Source: Bacteroidota bacterium (lineage in GTDB: Bacteria > Bacteroidota > Bacteroidia > Chitinophagales > Chitinophagaceae). From it: 64,000 bases of DNA. The stretch lies in assembly GCA_023387985.1 (NCBI GenBank), contig JAEWHC010000005.1, forward strand, positions 558,001 to 622,000. The letters are read 5' to 3'. Shown here piece after piece: positions 42,011 to 50,270 of this stretch; within the stretch, counting starts at the first letter, position 1; each line of letters begins with the position of its first letter. The position numbers and the translations under genes were made by a program. The notes under the pieces are model-generated. The model was not told the origin of the DNA. It worked only from the letters and a program-made list of their open reading frames with translations, and did not search any database.

Positions 42011-44809
42011 TCAATTGCCGTCAGCAAAAATGTATATTCCTGCCGGCACAGTAAAGATTGCCTTATCTTTTAGGCTCGGGCCTGCTTTGACCTTTCCCGA
42101 TGATTCCACAACTGCTTCAGGCTTTTGTGATGGAAAATAAACCGTCGCCGAAGTGTTTGGCGGAACCGTGACCTTGAGTGTGAGCTTGCCACTACGGCGA
42201 TGCCAGGAAGTGCTGATTAACCCGGCGGGTGAGTCAAAACGTGTTTCAGCCTTATTGAGCTCATGTTCAGGGATCTCCGGAACGGTTATTGCAAAATGCT
42301 GAAAACCAGGTGACGCGGGATCCTTTTTTATACCTCCTACCCCGTCAATATACCAGGGCGCAGCATAGAGATAGGAACTATGCAGCAATGAATGGCCAGG
42401 CAGATCTTTTTCCCACATTTCCCAAATGGAGGTCGCGCCATTTTCCCGCATATATCCCCAGCCAGGATAGGTTGTTTTAGAGGTCATGGAATAGATCAGG
42501 TCATCCCGGCCATGCTCCCGGAGCAATTTAAACAAAACAGAACCACCGGTAATGCCCACACCAATATGACCTTTCGACGCGATAAGGATATTGTCTTCAA
42601 GGCTTTTCCATACCCGGTCAGCCAATTCCCGTGGAGGCAAATCTGCCAATAGCGCCATGGCCAGGTTGCTTTGAGATCCATCCGCATAACTATATTCTTC
42701 GGCATTAAAGAATTTTGCATGAAGCGCTTTTGCAGTACGCAGTGCCTGTAGCCTCCATTGTTCCGCCTCGGCGTTTTTTCCGATTATATCGGCAATGGTA
42801 GCTGCGGTGCGCAGGTTATATACATAAAAGCTATTGTTGAAGCAAAGATTTTCCGGCTTGTCGTTATTCATGCCTTCCGCAGTGGCATTGGGCCAGAGCC
42901 AGTCACCGAGAAAATCCCACTGCCCACCGTAACGTTGCAGCAGGTCATCGTTGGTATGGGCTTGATGGAATTCCAGCCAACCCTTCATGAGTTCAAAATT
43001 CCTTTCCAGGATGCGTGTATCGCCATAATGCTGGTATACGTAGTATGGCAATGAAACGACAATGCCTCCCCATGCCGGGCCGCCCCCGCCATGATAGGTT
43101 GGCGCGGTATGCGGTAAAACACCGTCGCCCAATATCCGGCCGCTTCCTACCTGCTTGCGAGCCCAGTTTTCATCATCCATATTGCCGGTCATCGTTTCCG
43201 TACCCTGCACATCCCGCCAGTCCTGCATCCACTTGGTATAAAATGCACCAAGATTATAATTAAACATTCCCGCCTCCGAGGTGGTATGTGCATCGCCGCC
43301 ATAACCAAACCGTTCACGTTGCGGGCAGTCTACCACGTATCCGCCTACAGTTAGGTTTTCAAAATTCCAGCAACTGCGCGAATAAATCCAGTTTTGCAGT
43401 GCATTTGAAGATCGGAAAGTGGAGACGGCGGGATAAGCAGTGCGCACCACCCATCCCCTTATGGCGGAAGTATCCGGCGGCTGCTTTAATCCCTTAACGG
43501 TTATCCATCTGCCACTGCTGTAATTGAATTTATTTTGAAATACACCTTTTCCCGAAGGTCCGATCACAAACATGCTGTACAGGTTAAAGGTCATTTCATC
43601 CTGTTCTCTTTCGGAAAAATAAAACCGTATTGTATCCCCAGGATTGCCGGTTACCGGAATGCGCATCCACCCGGCAAAATTTGCACCCATATCAATGCGG
43701 TACGTCTCTTCAACCACCTCCAACCCAACAGGCCTGAGCTCATGAAACAATTGATTGGTCTGCACTTCCTGTGCCGAAATATTAAGTTCCGGATCATATA
43801 CCGTTGCATTTTCCCATTCAGCGTCATCAAATGAAGCCATGTTCCATCCATCAATTTCTTTATGGGCATCCCAGATTTCTCCGCCGTAACGATGCATTGC
43901 CCATATACCAAGCAACCGGTTGGGACTGGAATGTACCTTCCAGGCTGCCCCCGTTTCCAGCCGCAGAAGATGCCTGGACAATTCATCATATACATTTACC
44001 TGTGCTGAAACCATTGGAGTTCTGGGACGTTGAGGCTTATTGTAAGGTGCGAAAATGGACCAGGAAGTGCCCAGCCAAAAGGCGATCACGTTTTCCCCGG
44101 GCTTCAATGCGGATACGATGTCATACACTATATAACCTGCCCGTTTTGTATGGTCGGTCGCGGCACCGGCCAAAACATGATCACCCATTTTTTGACCGTT
44201 AACATACACTTCATGATACCCAACAGACGCTACAAACAGATTCGCTTTTGCAGGCTGTTTTTCCAGGTTAAATGATTTGCGCAGCCAGGGATCATCAACA
44301 TTACAATCCAAAACGCCAGGGGAGAATACCTGTGAAGACCCGATCCATTGCGCTGTCCATTCTCCAGGTTTCATCAGCCCGGTTGTCCATACGGCGGTTT
44401 CGCTGACAGCAGTCCGGCCTTGCTCATCTTTCACCAACACCTTCCAGTAATAACGCATGTCGGATTGAAGTTGCGTGCCTCCGTATTCTATAAGCTGCAT
44501 TTTGTCCGATGCCTGCCACTTTGAATCCCAGATGGTTCCGTTGTTTGCCTGAATGTCTGCCTTTTTATCAGCTACCAGGATCCGCCACGCGGTTTGGCGC
44601 TGACCGTACCTGGCCGGATCTGTTGCTTTGAAAGTCCAGCTAAATCGGGGTTGTTGCTCTTCGAGTCCGGTCGGATTTATCATGTATTCCGTGGTTAGGC
44701 CCACCGGCATGAGTGATGCCTGAGAAAACACATGCTGTGCAATCAGCAAAAAGATAATACAGGAAAGGTGTCTGAAAAACTTCACGGAAGTTGAAATTAA
44801 AAAGAACAT
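42011..44809 (-). CDS. Alpha-L-rhamnosidase (GH78)
   Basis: This 932-residue secreted enzyme removes terminal alpha-L-rhamnose. A signal peptide ends near HVFSQ. N-terminal beta-sandwich domains (to about 430) precede the (alpha/alpha)6 catalytic domain, with DCPQRERFGYGGDAH (catalytic Asp region) near residue 500 and NGATSIWEMWE (general base Glu) near residue 780; a C-terminal beta-sandwich domain follows. ATG 44809 is chosen since the upstream TTG start lies within an exact -7 element at 44819-44826. It lies alone, not within a PUL, and may act on rhamnosylated products from elsewhere. Confidence 0.92.
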   Translation of the reverse strand: MFFLISTSVKFFRHLSCIIFLLIAQHVFSQASLMPVGLTTEYMINPTGLEEQQPRFSWTFKATDPARYGQRQTAWRILVADKKADIQANNGTIWDSKWQASDKMQLIEYGGTQLQSDMRYYWKVLVKDEQGRTAVSETAVWTTGLMKPGEWTAQWIGSSQVFSPGVLDCNVDDPWLRKSFNLEKQPAKANLFVASVGYHEVYVNGQKMGDHVLAGAATDHTKRAGYIVYDIVSALKPGENVIAFWLGTSWSIFAPYNKPQRPRTPMVSAQVNVYDELSRHLLRLETGAAWKVHSSPNRLLGIWAMHRYGGEIWDAHKEIDGWNMASFDDAEWENATVYDPELNISAQEVQTNQLFHELRPVGLEVVEETYRIDMGANFAGWMRIPVTGNPGDTIRFYFSEREQDEMTFNLYSMFVIGPSGKGVFQNKFNYSSGRWITVKGLKQPPDTSAIRGWVVRTAYPAVSTFRSSNALQNWIYSRSCWNFENLTVGGYVVDCPQRERFGYGGDAHTTSEAGMFNYNLGAFYTKWMQDWRDVQGTETMTGNMDDENWARKQVGSGRILGDGVLPHTAPTYHGGGGPAWGGIVVSLPYYVYQHYGDTRILERNFELMKGWLEFHQAHTNDDLLQRYGGQWDFLGDWLWPNATAEGMNNDKPENLCFNNSFYVYNLRTAATIADIIGKNAEAEQWRLQALRTAKALHAKFFNAEEYSYADGSQSNLAMALLADLPPRELADRVWKSLEDNILIASKGHIGVGITGGSVLFKLLREHGRDDLIYSMTSKTTYPGWGYMRENGATSIWEMWEKDLPGHSLLHSSYLYAAPWYIDGVGGIKKDPASPGFQHFAITVPEIPEHELNKAETRFDSPAGLISTSWHRRSGKLTLKVTVPPNTSATVYFPSQKPEAVVESSGKVKAGPSLKDKAIFTVPAGIYIFADGN

Positions 44810-44818
44810 GGATATCGT

Positions 44819-44826
44819 CAAAAATA
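44819..44826 (-). promoter_or_regulatory. TAnnTTTG -7 element of the rhamnosidase gene
   Basis: The minus strand reads TATTTTTG, nine bases from ATG 44809, and again predicts a very short leader. Confidence 0.45.
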
Positions 44827-44845
44827 AACCCTGCAGGAATTCTTT

Positions 44846-46528
44846 TCACCATCCGCCACCTCCGCCGCCGCCTGCACCGCCACCCGCACTGCCTCCTCCA
44901 CTTCCACCACTTCCGGGAGAACTCACCATGCTGGCACTCATGCTTGACATGGATCTTGTGAATGAATCTGTAAAACCCGAAATGTTGTTCGCATTAAAAT
45001 TGTTATGCGTACTGTGATACCACCCCGGAGGAGGAACATATAAGCCATCAAATTTGGAGGTCCATTTTTTTACAAGACCGAAAGCAACTGCAAACGGTAA
45101 TGTCTTTTCAAAATAAGAAGGATCTTCTTTCAGCAGTATTTCCAGTCTCGGTTTTTCAGCCTTCTCCATGAATTGACGGAAACCCAATATCCGTTGTTTG
45201 AGTTCCTCCCCGCGGGGGGAGAGTTTACGTAGCTGAAAATAGGCCATAATGGCCATGGCCAGTGAAATTACACCCCAGATGATGGCTGTGGCAAGCTGTT
45301 CTTTTAAAAAAATAAACCCGGCAATGCCTAAAAGAATAAAGAAAATAAACGCCAGGATTCGCATCCGTTCGGAGCGGCTTTCATAATAGCCTTTTTGCCG
45401 GATGACCTTGCCCAGGTCAGTGCCTGCTGCAATCATGGTTTGATAAAACTTGTTCTTGAGATCATGAATTTTCACTTCACTCCGGCCACCGAACAATCCG
45501 CCGAAAACCGTGTACTCATAGGGATTCAATCCTTGCGGAAGTTCGTGCATTTTTGTAAGGGTGACCTCTTTTTTACCAAACAAACCCGGTTTTTTTTCCT
45601 CCCGCATGTTCAGGTATCCTTTGGCTCCCCAATAAGGAATCAGGCAGGTAATATCGCAATTGTCCTTTTTGCCATCCACCAAATACCCGGCCTGAACAGG
45701 ATCCAGTTTTTCAGGAGGAAAATATTCAACTGCAACCGGCAGTCTTTTGTCTTTTCCGAAACGATCCCAAACAAAATAATAGACAACAACAAGCGGAAGA
45801 AAAAGCAAGAGTATGCCATAATCATTCATGGCTTTCTCTGCTGCGCCTGGGAAGGCAAAATAATTCGCGGGGAATTTTATCAGGGCGGTCATTTCTTTTC
45901 CATTTCCCAATATTTCTTTTGAGCTGCCCTGGAAAATACCACTTTCGTAATTAAATACGGCTGATGTAGTATCACCCCGGAAGCCGGTATAGGCCGCATA
46001 ATTCCCCTGCGGCAATGCCAGGTTTTCAGGCAGTTGAATATTGAAATTGACTTTATTGATTGCAATATCCCATTCGTTGCCAAGGAGATTCCAGTAAAAT
46101 ACGTCCATCATTTCTTCCCGGACTATTGCCCCGGAAACTTTATAACGAATGGTATAGTTATGTACTCCATCAATGTATTTTCCCTTTTCGCCAATGCGAA
46201 TGCCAACTTTGCCGGAACTCCTCTCGGTTTTGAATTTCCAGTCCGGCACTTCAATATCCCTGATGGAAAGCTTCCTGTTTTCGACAGAACCATTTTCATG
46301 CCTGTATTGAAAATTTCGTGGTATGGTGCGCCAGATGCCCTGGTGCTCGAGAAAGAATTCAACAGTGTAATTTTCGGTTATTTCCAGATCCCCCGTTTTC
46401 AGGATCCGGATCTCCACATCCAAATCATTGATCTGCAGGGTTCGATCCTGGGCAGCAAGACCCAGAGCAAATAAAACAGCAAGCAGCAGCAGCCCGGTTC
46501 GCAAGAATGAGTGTGGCATAACAATCAT
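44846..46528 (-). CDS. DUF2207 membrane protein
   Basis: The 560 residues start with a signal peptide (ending LGLAAQ), then the DUF2207 extracytoplasmic domain (INDLDVEIRILKTGDLEITENYTV), a membrane helix, a cytoplasmic part, a further helix pair (near LAFIFFILLGIAGFIFL and ATAIIWGVISLAMAIMAYF) and a C-terminal tail of Ser and Gly ending GGGGGGGW. The Gly-rich tail is typical of this family. Function unknown. The start ATG 46528 lies one base after the LemA stop, so the two are translationally coupled. Confidence 0.88.
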   Translation of the reverse strand: MIVMPHSFLRTGLLLLAVLFALGLAAQDRTLQINDLDVEIRILKTGDLEITENYTVEFFLEHQGIWRTIPRNFQYRHENGSVENRKLSIRDIEVPDWKFKTERSSGKVGIRIGEKGKYIDGVHNYTIRYKVSGAIVREEMMDVFYWNLLGNEWDIAINKVNFNIQLPENLALPQGNYAAYTGFRGDTTSAVFNYESGIFQGSSKEILGNGKEMTALIKFPANYFAFPGAAEKAMNDYGILLLFLPLVVVYYFVWDRFGKDKRLPVAVEYFPPEKLDPVQAGYLVDGKKDNCDITCLIPYWGAKGYLNMREEKKPGLFGKKEVTLTKMHELPQGLNPYEYTVFGGLFGGRSEVKIHDLKNKFYQTMIAAGTDLGKVIRQKGYYESRSERMRILAFIFFILLGIAGFIFLKEQLATAIIWGVISLAMAIMAYFQLRKLSPRGEELKQRILGFRQFMEKAEKPRLEILLKEDPSYFEKTLPFAVAFGLVKKWTSKFDGLYVPPPGWYHSTHNNFNANNISGFTDSFTRSMSSMSASMVSSPGSGGSGGGSAGGGAGGGGGGGW

Positions 46529-46529
46529 T

Positions 46530-47084
46530 TTAGAATTCAACTTTGGGAACAGCTTTCTCTCCTTGTGCAGTTTCAAAGAAATTGAAATGTTTGTAACCAA
46601 AAAGGCCGGCAAACAATACGCCCGGAAAGCCTTCGCCAAAACTGTTGTTTTCCCTCACCGTAGCATTGTAATAACGTCGGGTGCGTTCCAGGCTTTCTTC
46701 CAGCTGTCCAAGTTGTTGCTGTAAATCAAGGAAAGCCGTATTTGCCTTCAATTCAGGATATTGTTCCGCCAGGGCAAACAGGCTTTTGAGCCCGGCATTC
46801 AAGGCATTTTCCGCATCTACCCTGCTATTGATATCGCCGGTTCCGGCCTGCATTGCCGCATTACGCGCCCTTGTCACATTTTCAAAGGTGGAAGTTTCAT
46901 GCTGGGCATAGCCTTTTACGGTACTCACAAGATTGGGAACCAAATCGTGCCTTCGCTTCAGGCCGGCGTCAATATTGCTCCAGGCATCATTCACGAGGTT
47001 GCGGTTACGCACAAATTTGTTGAAAATAAAAATCATGAACAGGCCAAGCAGGACCAGGAGGCCTATGATAATCGCGGTGGTCAT
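46530..47084 (-). CDS. LemA-family protein
   Basis: The 184-residue protein matches LemA: an N-terminal helix (about 4-22), FNKFVRNRNLVNDAWSNIDAGLKRRHDLVPNLVSTVKGYA (in parts), and RTRRYYNATVRENN. LemA proteins are helical, membrane-anchored and commonly paired with DUF2207 proteins, as here. ATG 47084 begins the helix; the long upstream extension is not supported. Confidence 0.92.
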   Translation of the reverse strand: MTTAIIIGLLVLLGLFMIFIFNKFVRNRNLVNDAWSNIDAGLKRRHDLVPNLVSTVKGYAQHETSTFENVTRARNAAMQAGTGDINSRVDAENALNAGLKSLFALAEQYPELKANTAFLDLQQQLGQLEESLERTRRYYNATVRENNSFGEGFPGVLFAGLFGYKHFNFFETAQGEKAVPKVEF

Positions 47085-47388
47085 AACATAAGATTTCCTG
47101 CAAGTTAACCCATAAGAAAAACAAAATTCCTGAAGGCGGACTCTTTTTAGGAAAAACAGCGCTGAGGCAAAACAGAGCAGCAGTAGCCTCTTTAAGTATT
47201 CAACACCGAGGGCAGCATCAACGCCGCCGAAGGACCGATTGCGAAATGATGCGGAATTTTGCAGAATAAATGATCCACCAGTTCCGGAAATTAGAGTGGA
47301 TGATGGTATCATGCCTGCCTGCAAGCTTGAAACTTTTGGAACCCTGAAATTGTAATTGAAAGCAGGATCCTACGGAGTACCAAAGCAC
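47085..47388. other. Gap between lemA and the PepSY gene
   Basis: About 300 bases with no supported coding frame, no terminator and no exact -7 element. The lemA promoter must lie here but I could not place it. Confidence 0.4.
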
Positions 47389-47964
47389 TCAGCTTCTGCG
47401 TTTTTTTCGGAACCGTTTTGGCCCATACCAAAGCCAGAAGCCAGTAACGGTGAACAACAACAGCGCTATGCTCATGATGGAAGTATAGGCCAGTTTAAAA
47501 TAATCATCCGGCGTATTGGCATAAAAATCGAGAATGGAACCATCGTGAATTTTTTCAATAAAATCAGCGCGCCGTCTTTCTTTAAACAACAGCTTTCCGG
47601 TGGCGCCATCCAGTTGCAAACCCCAGAAATGATCTTTAAAAACAAACTTCACAATGCCTTTGTCAGCACGGGCGTCAATGCGGTCGAGTGATGTAGATAA
47701 AGAAGCATCTACAGAATCATGAAGATATCCAATAGCTAGTTTGTGCAAACTATCAACAGGCAGCCATTGCGAAAGATCGGTGGATGTTCCGGTATGCGTT
47801 TTTGCCTGTACCCACCCAAAGCTGTGTTTTTTCCACCCCAGTAAAATACTGGTGATGGCCATAATGAAAAAGAAAACAAACAGCAAAATGCCGGTCCATC
47901 GGTGGATTTTGCGGAAACTTCGCAGCAGGATAGCGTCTTTGTTCCTTTTTATAGATTTTGCCAT
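47389..47964 (-). CDS. PepSY-associated membrane protein
   Basis: This 191-residue protein has an N-terminal helix (LLFVFFFIMAITSILLGW), a periplasmic PepSY-like part with FVFKDHFWGLQLDGATGKLLF, and a second helix near SIMSIALLLFTVTGFWLWY with a basic tail. These PepSY-TM proteins are often linked to iron-uptake or reductases, but there is no such neighbour here. Function unknown. Confidence 0.82.
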   Translation of the reverse strand: MAKSIKRNKDAILLRSFRKIHRWTGILLFVFFFIMAITSILLGWKKHSFGWVQAKTHTGTSTDLSQWLPVDSLHKLAIGYLHDSVDASLSTSLDRIDARADKGIVKFVFKDHFWGLQLDGATGKLLFKERRRADFIEKIHDGSILDFYANTPDDYFKLAYTSIMSIALLLFTVTGFWLWYGPKRFRKKRRS

Positions 47965-48338
47965 ATTGAATCAATAAAACCAATTGCATTGTTTAACAAT
48001 TGTCCTGAATGCATGATGGGATTTAGACGAGTTTGGGTATTAAATCAGTCGGGGACAAAGGTTCCGGAATCAACAACGGCCAGTGAAATCACCGGCCGCT
48101 AATCAAAAATCCATGAACCCTCAACTAAGGGTTTCTGCCATTTGAATATTTGACGTCACCAAAGACTTTTTCCTTCGCCTTTTCTGTTATTTTTTCAGAA
48201 AAAAATGGCGGATTCAGGCAATGGAAAACGGCCAGGTCCTACTCCGGCCGTTTTAGAAAAAATTAACCCATTTGATTAAACTCCAATATTTATCCTGTTC
48301 CAGCTGTGCACACCTATGGACACTGGTTTAATGGATCA
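47965..48338. other. Gap between the PepSY gene and the PUL
   Basis: The 374 bases hold an imperfect dyad at 48078-48097 (GGCCAGTGA against TCACCGGCC), a small stem AACCCT/AGGGTT at 48116-48133 and the terminator at 48225-48254. No coding frame is supported. Most of this gap probably consists of regulatory and 3' sequences for the PUL and the PepSY gene. Confidence 0.5.
48225..48254 (-). terminator. Intrinsic terminator of the PUL
   Basis: AAAACGGCC at 48225-48233 pairs with GGCCGTTTT at 48246-48254. It is symmetrical but lies after the last PUL gene on the minus strand. Confidence 0.7.
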
Positions 48339-49364
48339 TTACTGGTAAACCCTTACATAATCAATGATGTATGTATCGCCATTGAAGGCCGGATCTACCG
48401 TACCACCAAAGCCACCGCCAATCGCAAAATTCAAAATGATGAAGTGAGGCGCGTGGTAAGGCAAACCTGGCTGGTTGGCGAATGTGTGATAAACCGTGCC
48501 ATCAACTGAAAACCTGATCGTTGTAGCATTCCATTCGACCGCATACACATGGAACTCGGTTGACGCCGTTGGAACCTGGATGGTTTTACCGATGGGGTTT
48601 GCACCCGAATTTCCCGGGAAATGCAAAACACTGTGAATGGTATTTTGCTGATTTCCCACATGCTCCATAATGTCAATTTCACCACAGGCAGGCCAGCCCA
48701 CCGAGGTGATATTTTCGCCAAGTGTCCAGAAAGCCGGCCATGAACCTTTACCTGAAGGCAGTTTAGCGCGCATTTCGATCTTCCCGTATTTTACTGTGTA
48801 TTTGGTTTGGGTCTTGATTCTTGCTGATGTCCATTCGCGTCCGCCATAGTTCTCTCTTTTGGCAGTAATCCGCAACATCCCATCGGCCACTACGGCATTC
48901 TCCGTACGATCAGTATAATATTGCAATTCCTGGTTCCCCCATCCATTGCTTCCGGTGCCTATGTCATAAACCCATTTGGAAGGGTCGGGTTTTCCGGGTG
49001 TTGTAAACTCATCGCTCCAAACCATTTTCATTTCCACGGTCACCGTTACATTCGTAGTTTCAACCACGGATTTTCCTGTTGCAGATTTGGCGGTTACCCG
49101 CACGGTATAACTGCCGCTTTCGGGGTACTTGTATGTAAGTTTTCCGGAAGCTTCGGTAGCCGTAGCGCCATTGCCAAATTCGAACTGGTAAGTGGCCGCA
49201 TTGGTTGCTGTTGCCACAAAATCTACATTTCCGGTATTGCCCGGCGCCACAGTTGCTTTTACCACCAGGTTGGAAGGTGGAAGATCGGCATTGCCATTGC
49301 TCTTACTACACGACGCAGAAACGAGGAATGTTGCCAATATGGATACCAAAATAAATCGCATCAT
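48339..49364 (-). CDS. GH16 beta-glucanase lipoprotein with PKD-like domain (laminarinase type)
   Basis: This is a surface or periplasmic lipoprotein (signal with lipobox ending SASC, C19). Residues 30-112 form a PKD-like domain, and 114-341 the GH16 catalytic domain with the motif GEIDIMEHVG. Catalytic residues are E229 (nucleophile), D231 and E234 (acid/base). The subsite pattern WPAFWTLGEN and the ExDxxE spacing (with the extra Met) fit endo-beta-1,3-glucanases. It cuts the target glycan at the cell surface for import by the SusC protein. Its ATG overlaps the stop of the upstream PKD lipoprotein by 4 bases. Confidence 0.93.
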   Translation of the reverse strand: MMRFILVSILATFLVSASCSKSNGNADLPPSNLVVKATVAPGNTGNVDFVATATNAATYQFEFGNGATATEASGKLTYKYPESGSYTVRVTAKSATGKSVVETTNVTVTVEMKMVWSDEFTTPGKPDPSKWVYDIGTGSNGWGNQELQYYTDRTENAVVADGMLRITAKRENYGGREWTSARIKTQTKYTVKYGKIEMRAKLPSGKGSWPAFWTLGENITSVGWPACGEIDIMEHVGNQQNTIHSVLHFPGNSGANPIGKTIQVPTASTEFHVYAVEWNATTIRFSVDGTVYHTFANQPGLPYHAPHFIILNFAIGGGFGGTVDPAFNGDTYIIDYVRVYQ

Positions 49365-50263
49365 TTCACTTTAAATATTTGGTACCACGAGTTTCCGTCG
49401 GCGCCGATATTGCGCAGCATCATGCTCGTTGCACTCAGTGATAAAATTTCATACTGGTTACTTCCGGTTCCGAAAGCGAGCACACCGCTGCCGGGTACTT
49501 CAAAAGCGATGCCGGTACTGTTTGCGGAAGTGGAGCCGGAACTGGCGCCAAAGAACATCAGGTTAACCGTACCATCCGCAGTAATGCCATAGCAGCCATC
49601 GCCACCCGCTTGCCCATAGTATTCCGTGCTGGCGGCGGTAGAAAAACTTGATCCCTGAGTGGCTCTTGTAAGTGAAATGGTATTGTCTCCTGTCTTTTTA
49701 AATGTAAGCTCGTTATCATAGGCACATGCTTCACGGCTGCCCGGGCCGGCCGCATACCATATTGGGGAGAAGGCGTCATTGGGCCCTACTCCAAAATGCC
49801 CGGGGGCTTCAGAATCAATGATCCAGGTACGCTCGGCTCCGCCCGTCAGATTTTGCATAATGTCCGTCGGTATATTAAATGCAACATAAACCTTTACTTC
49901 CCTGGTAATGGTAGATAAGGCACCGCCCGTTCCTATGGCGGTAACCGTTACATTATAACTATTCACGCCGGGCGAATTGTATTTATAGGTTATGATGCCG
50001 GACGGAACCATAGCCGTCTTTCCATCGCCATAATTGATGCGGTAGCTCAATGCGTTTTCCGCGGCCGCTGTAATGTTTACAAGGCCCGTACCGTCGCCAT
50101 TCGGATTGGCGGTACTCACACCAACCACTTGCGTGTTTAAGGTCAGGTTCGCAGGTGTTTTGATGCCTCCAAAGGCATATTCCTCTTTTTCGCAGGAGGT
50201 CAGTGCGAAACCAACCACCGCGAACAGCAATATCGATAAGATGTAATTTTTAGTTTTGTTCAT
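49361..50263 (-). CDS. PKD-domain surface lipoprotein of the PUL
   Basis: This 300-residue lipoprotein has a lipobox LTSC (C24), a PKD-like domain (about 45-130, RINYGDGKTAMVPSGIITYKY) and a C-terminal beta-rich domain of unknown type starting near AERTWIIDSEAPGHFG. PUL lipoproteins of this kind bind glycans at the cell surface. It lies between the triple-module lipoprotein and GH16 gene and is co-transcribed. No enzyme motif visible. Confidence 0.75.
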   Translation of the reverse strand: MNKTKNYILSILLFAVVGFALTSCEKEEYAFGGIKTPANLTLNTQVVGVSTANPNGDGTGLVNITAAAENALSYRINYGDGKTAMVPSGIITYKYNSPGVNSYNVTVTAIGTGGALSTITREVKVYVAFNIPTDIMQNLTGGAERTWIIDSEAPGHFGVGPNDAFSPIWYAAGPGSREACAYDNELTFKKTGDNTISLTRATQGSSFSTAASTEYYGQAGGDGCYGITADGTVNLMFFGASSGSTSANSTGIAFEVPGSGVLAFGTGSNQYEILSLSATSMMLRNIGADGNSWYQIFKVK

Positions 50264-50270
50264 GGTTGAT

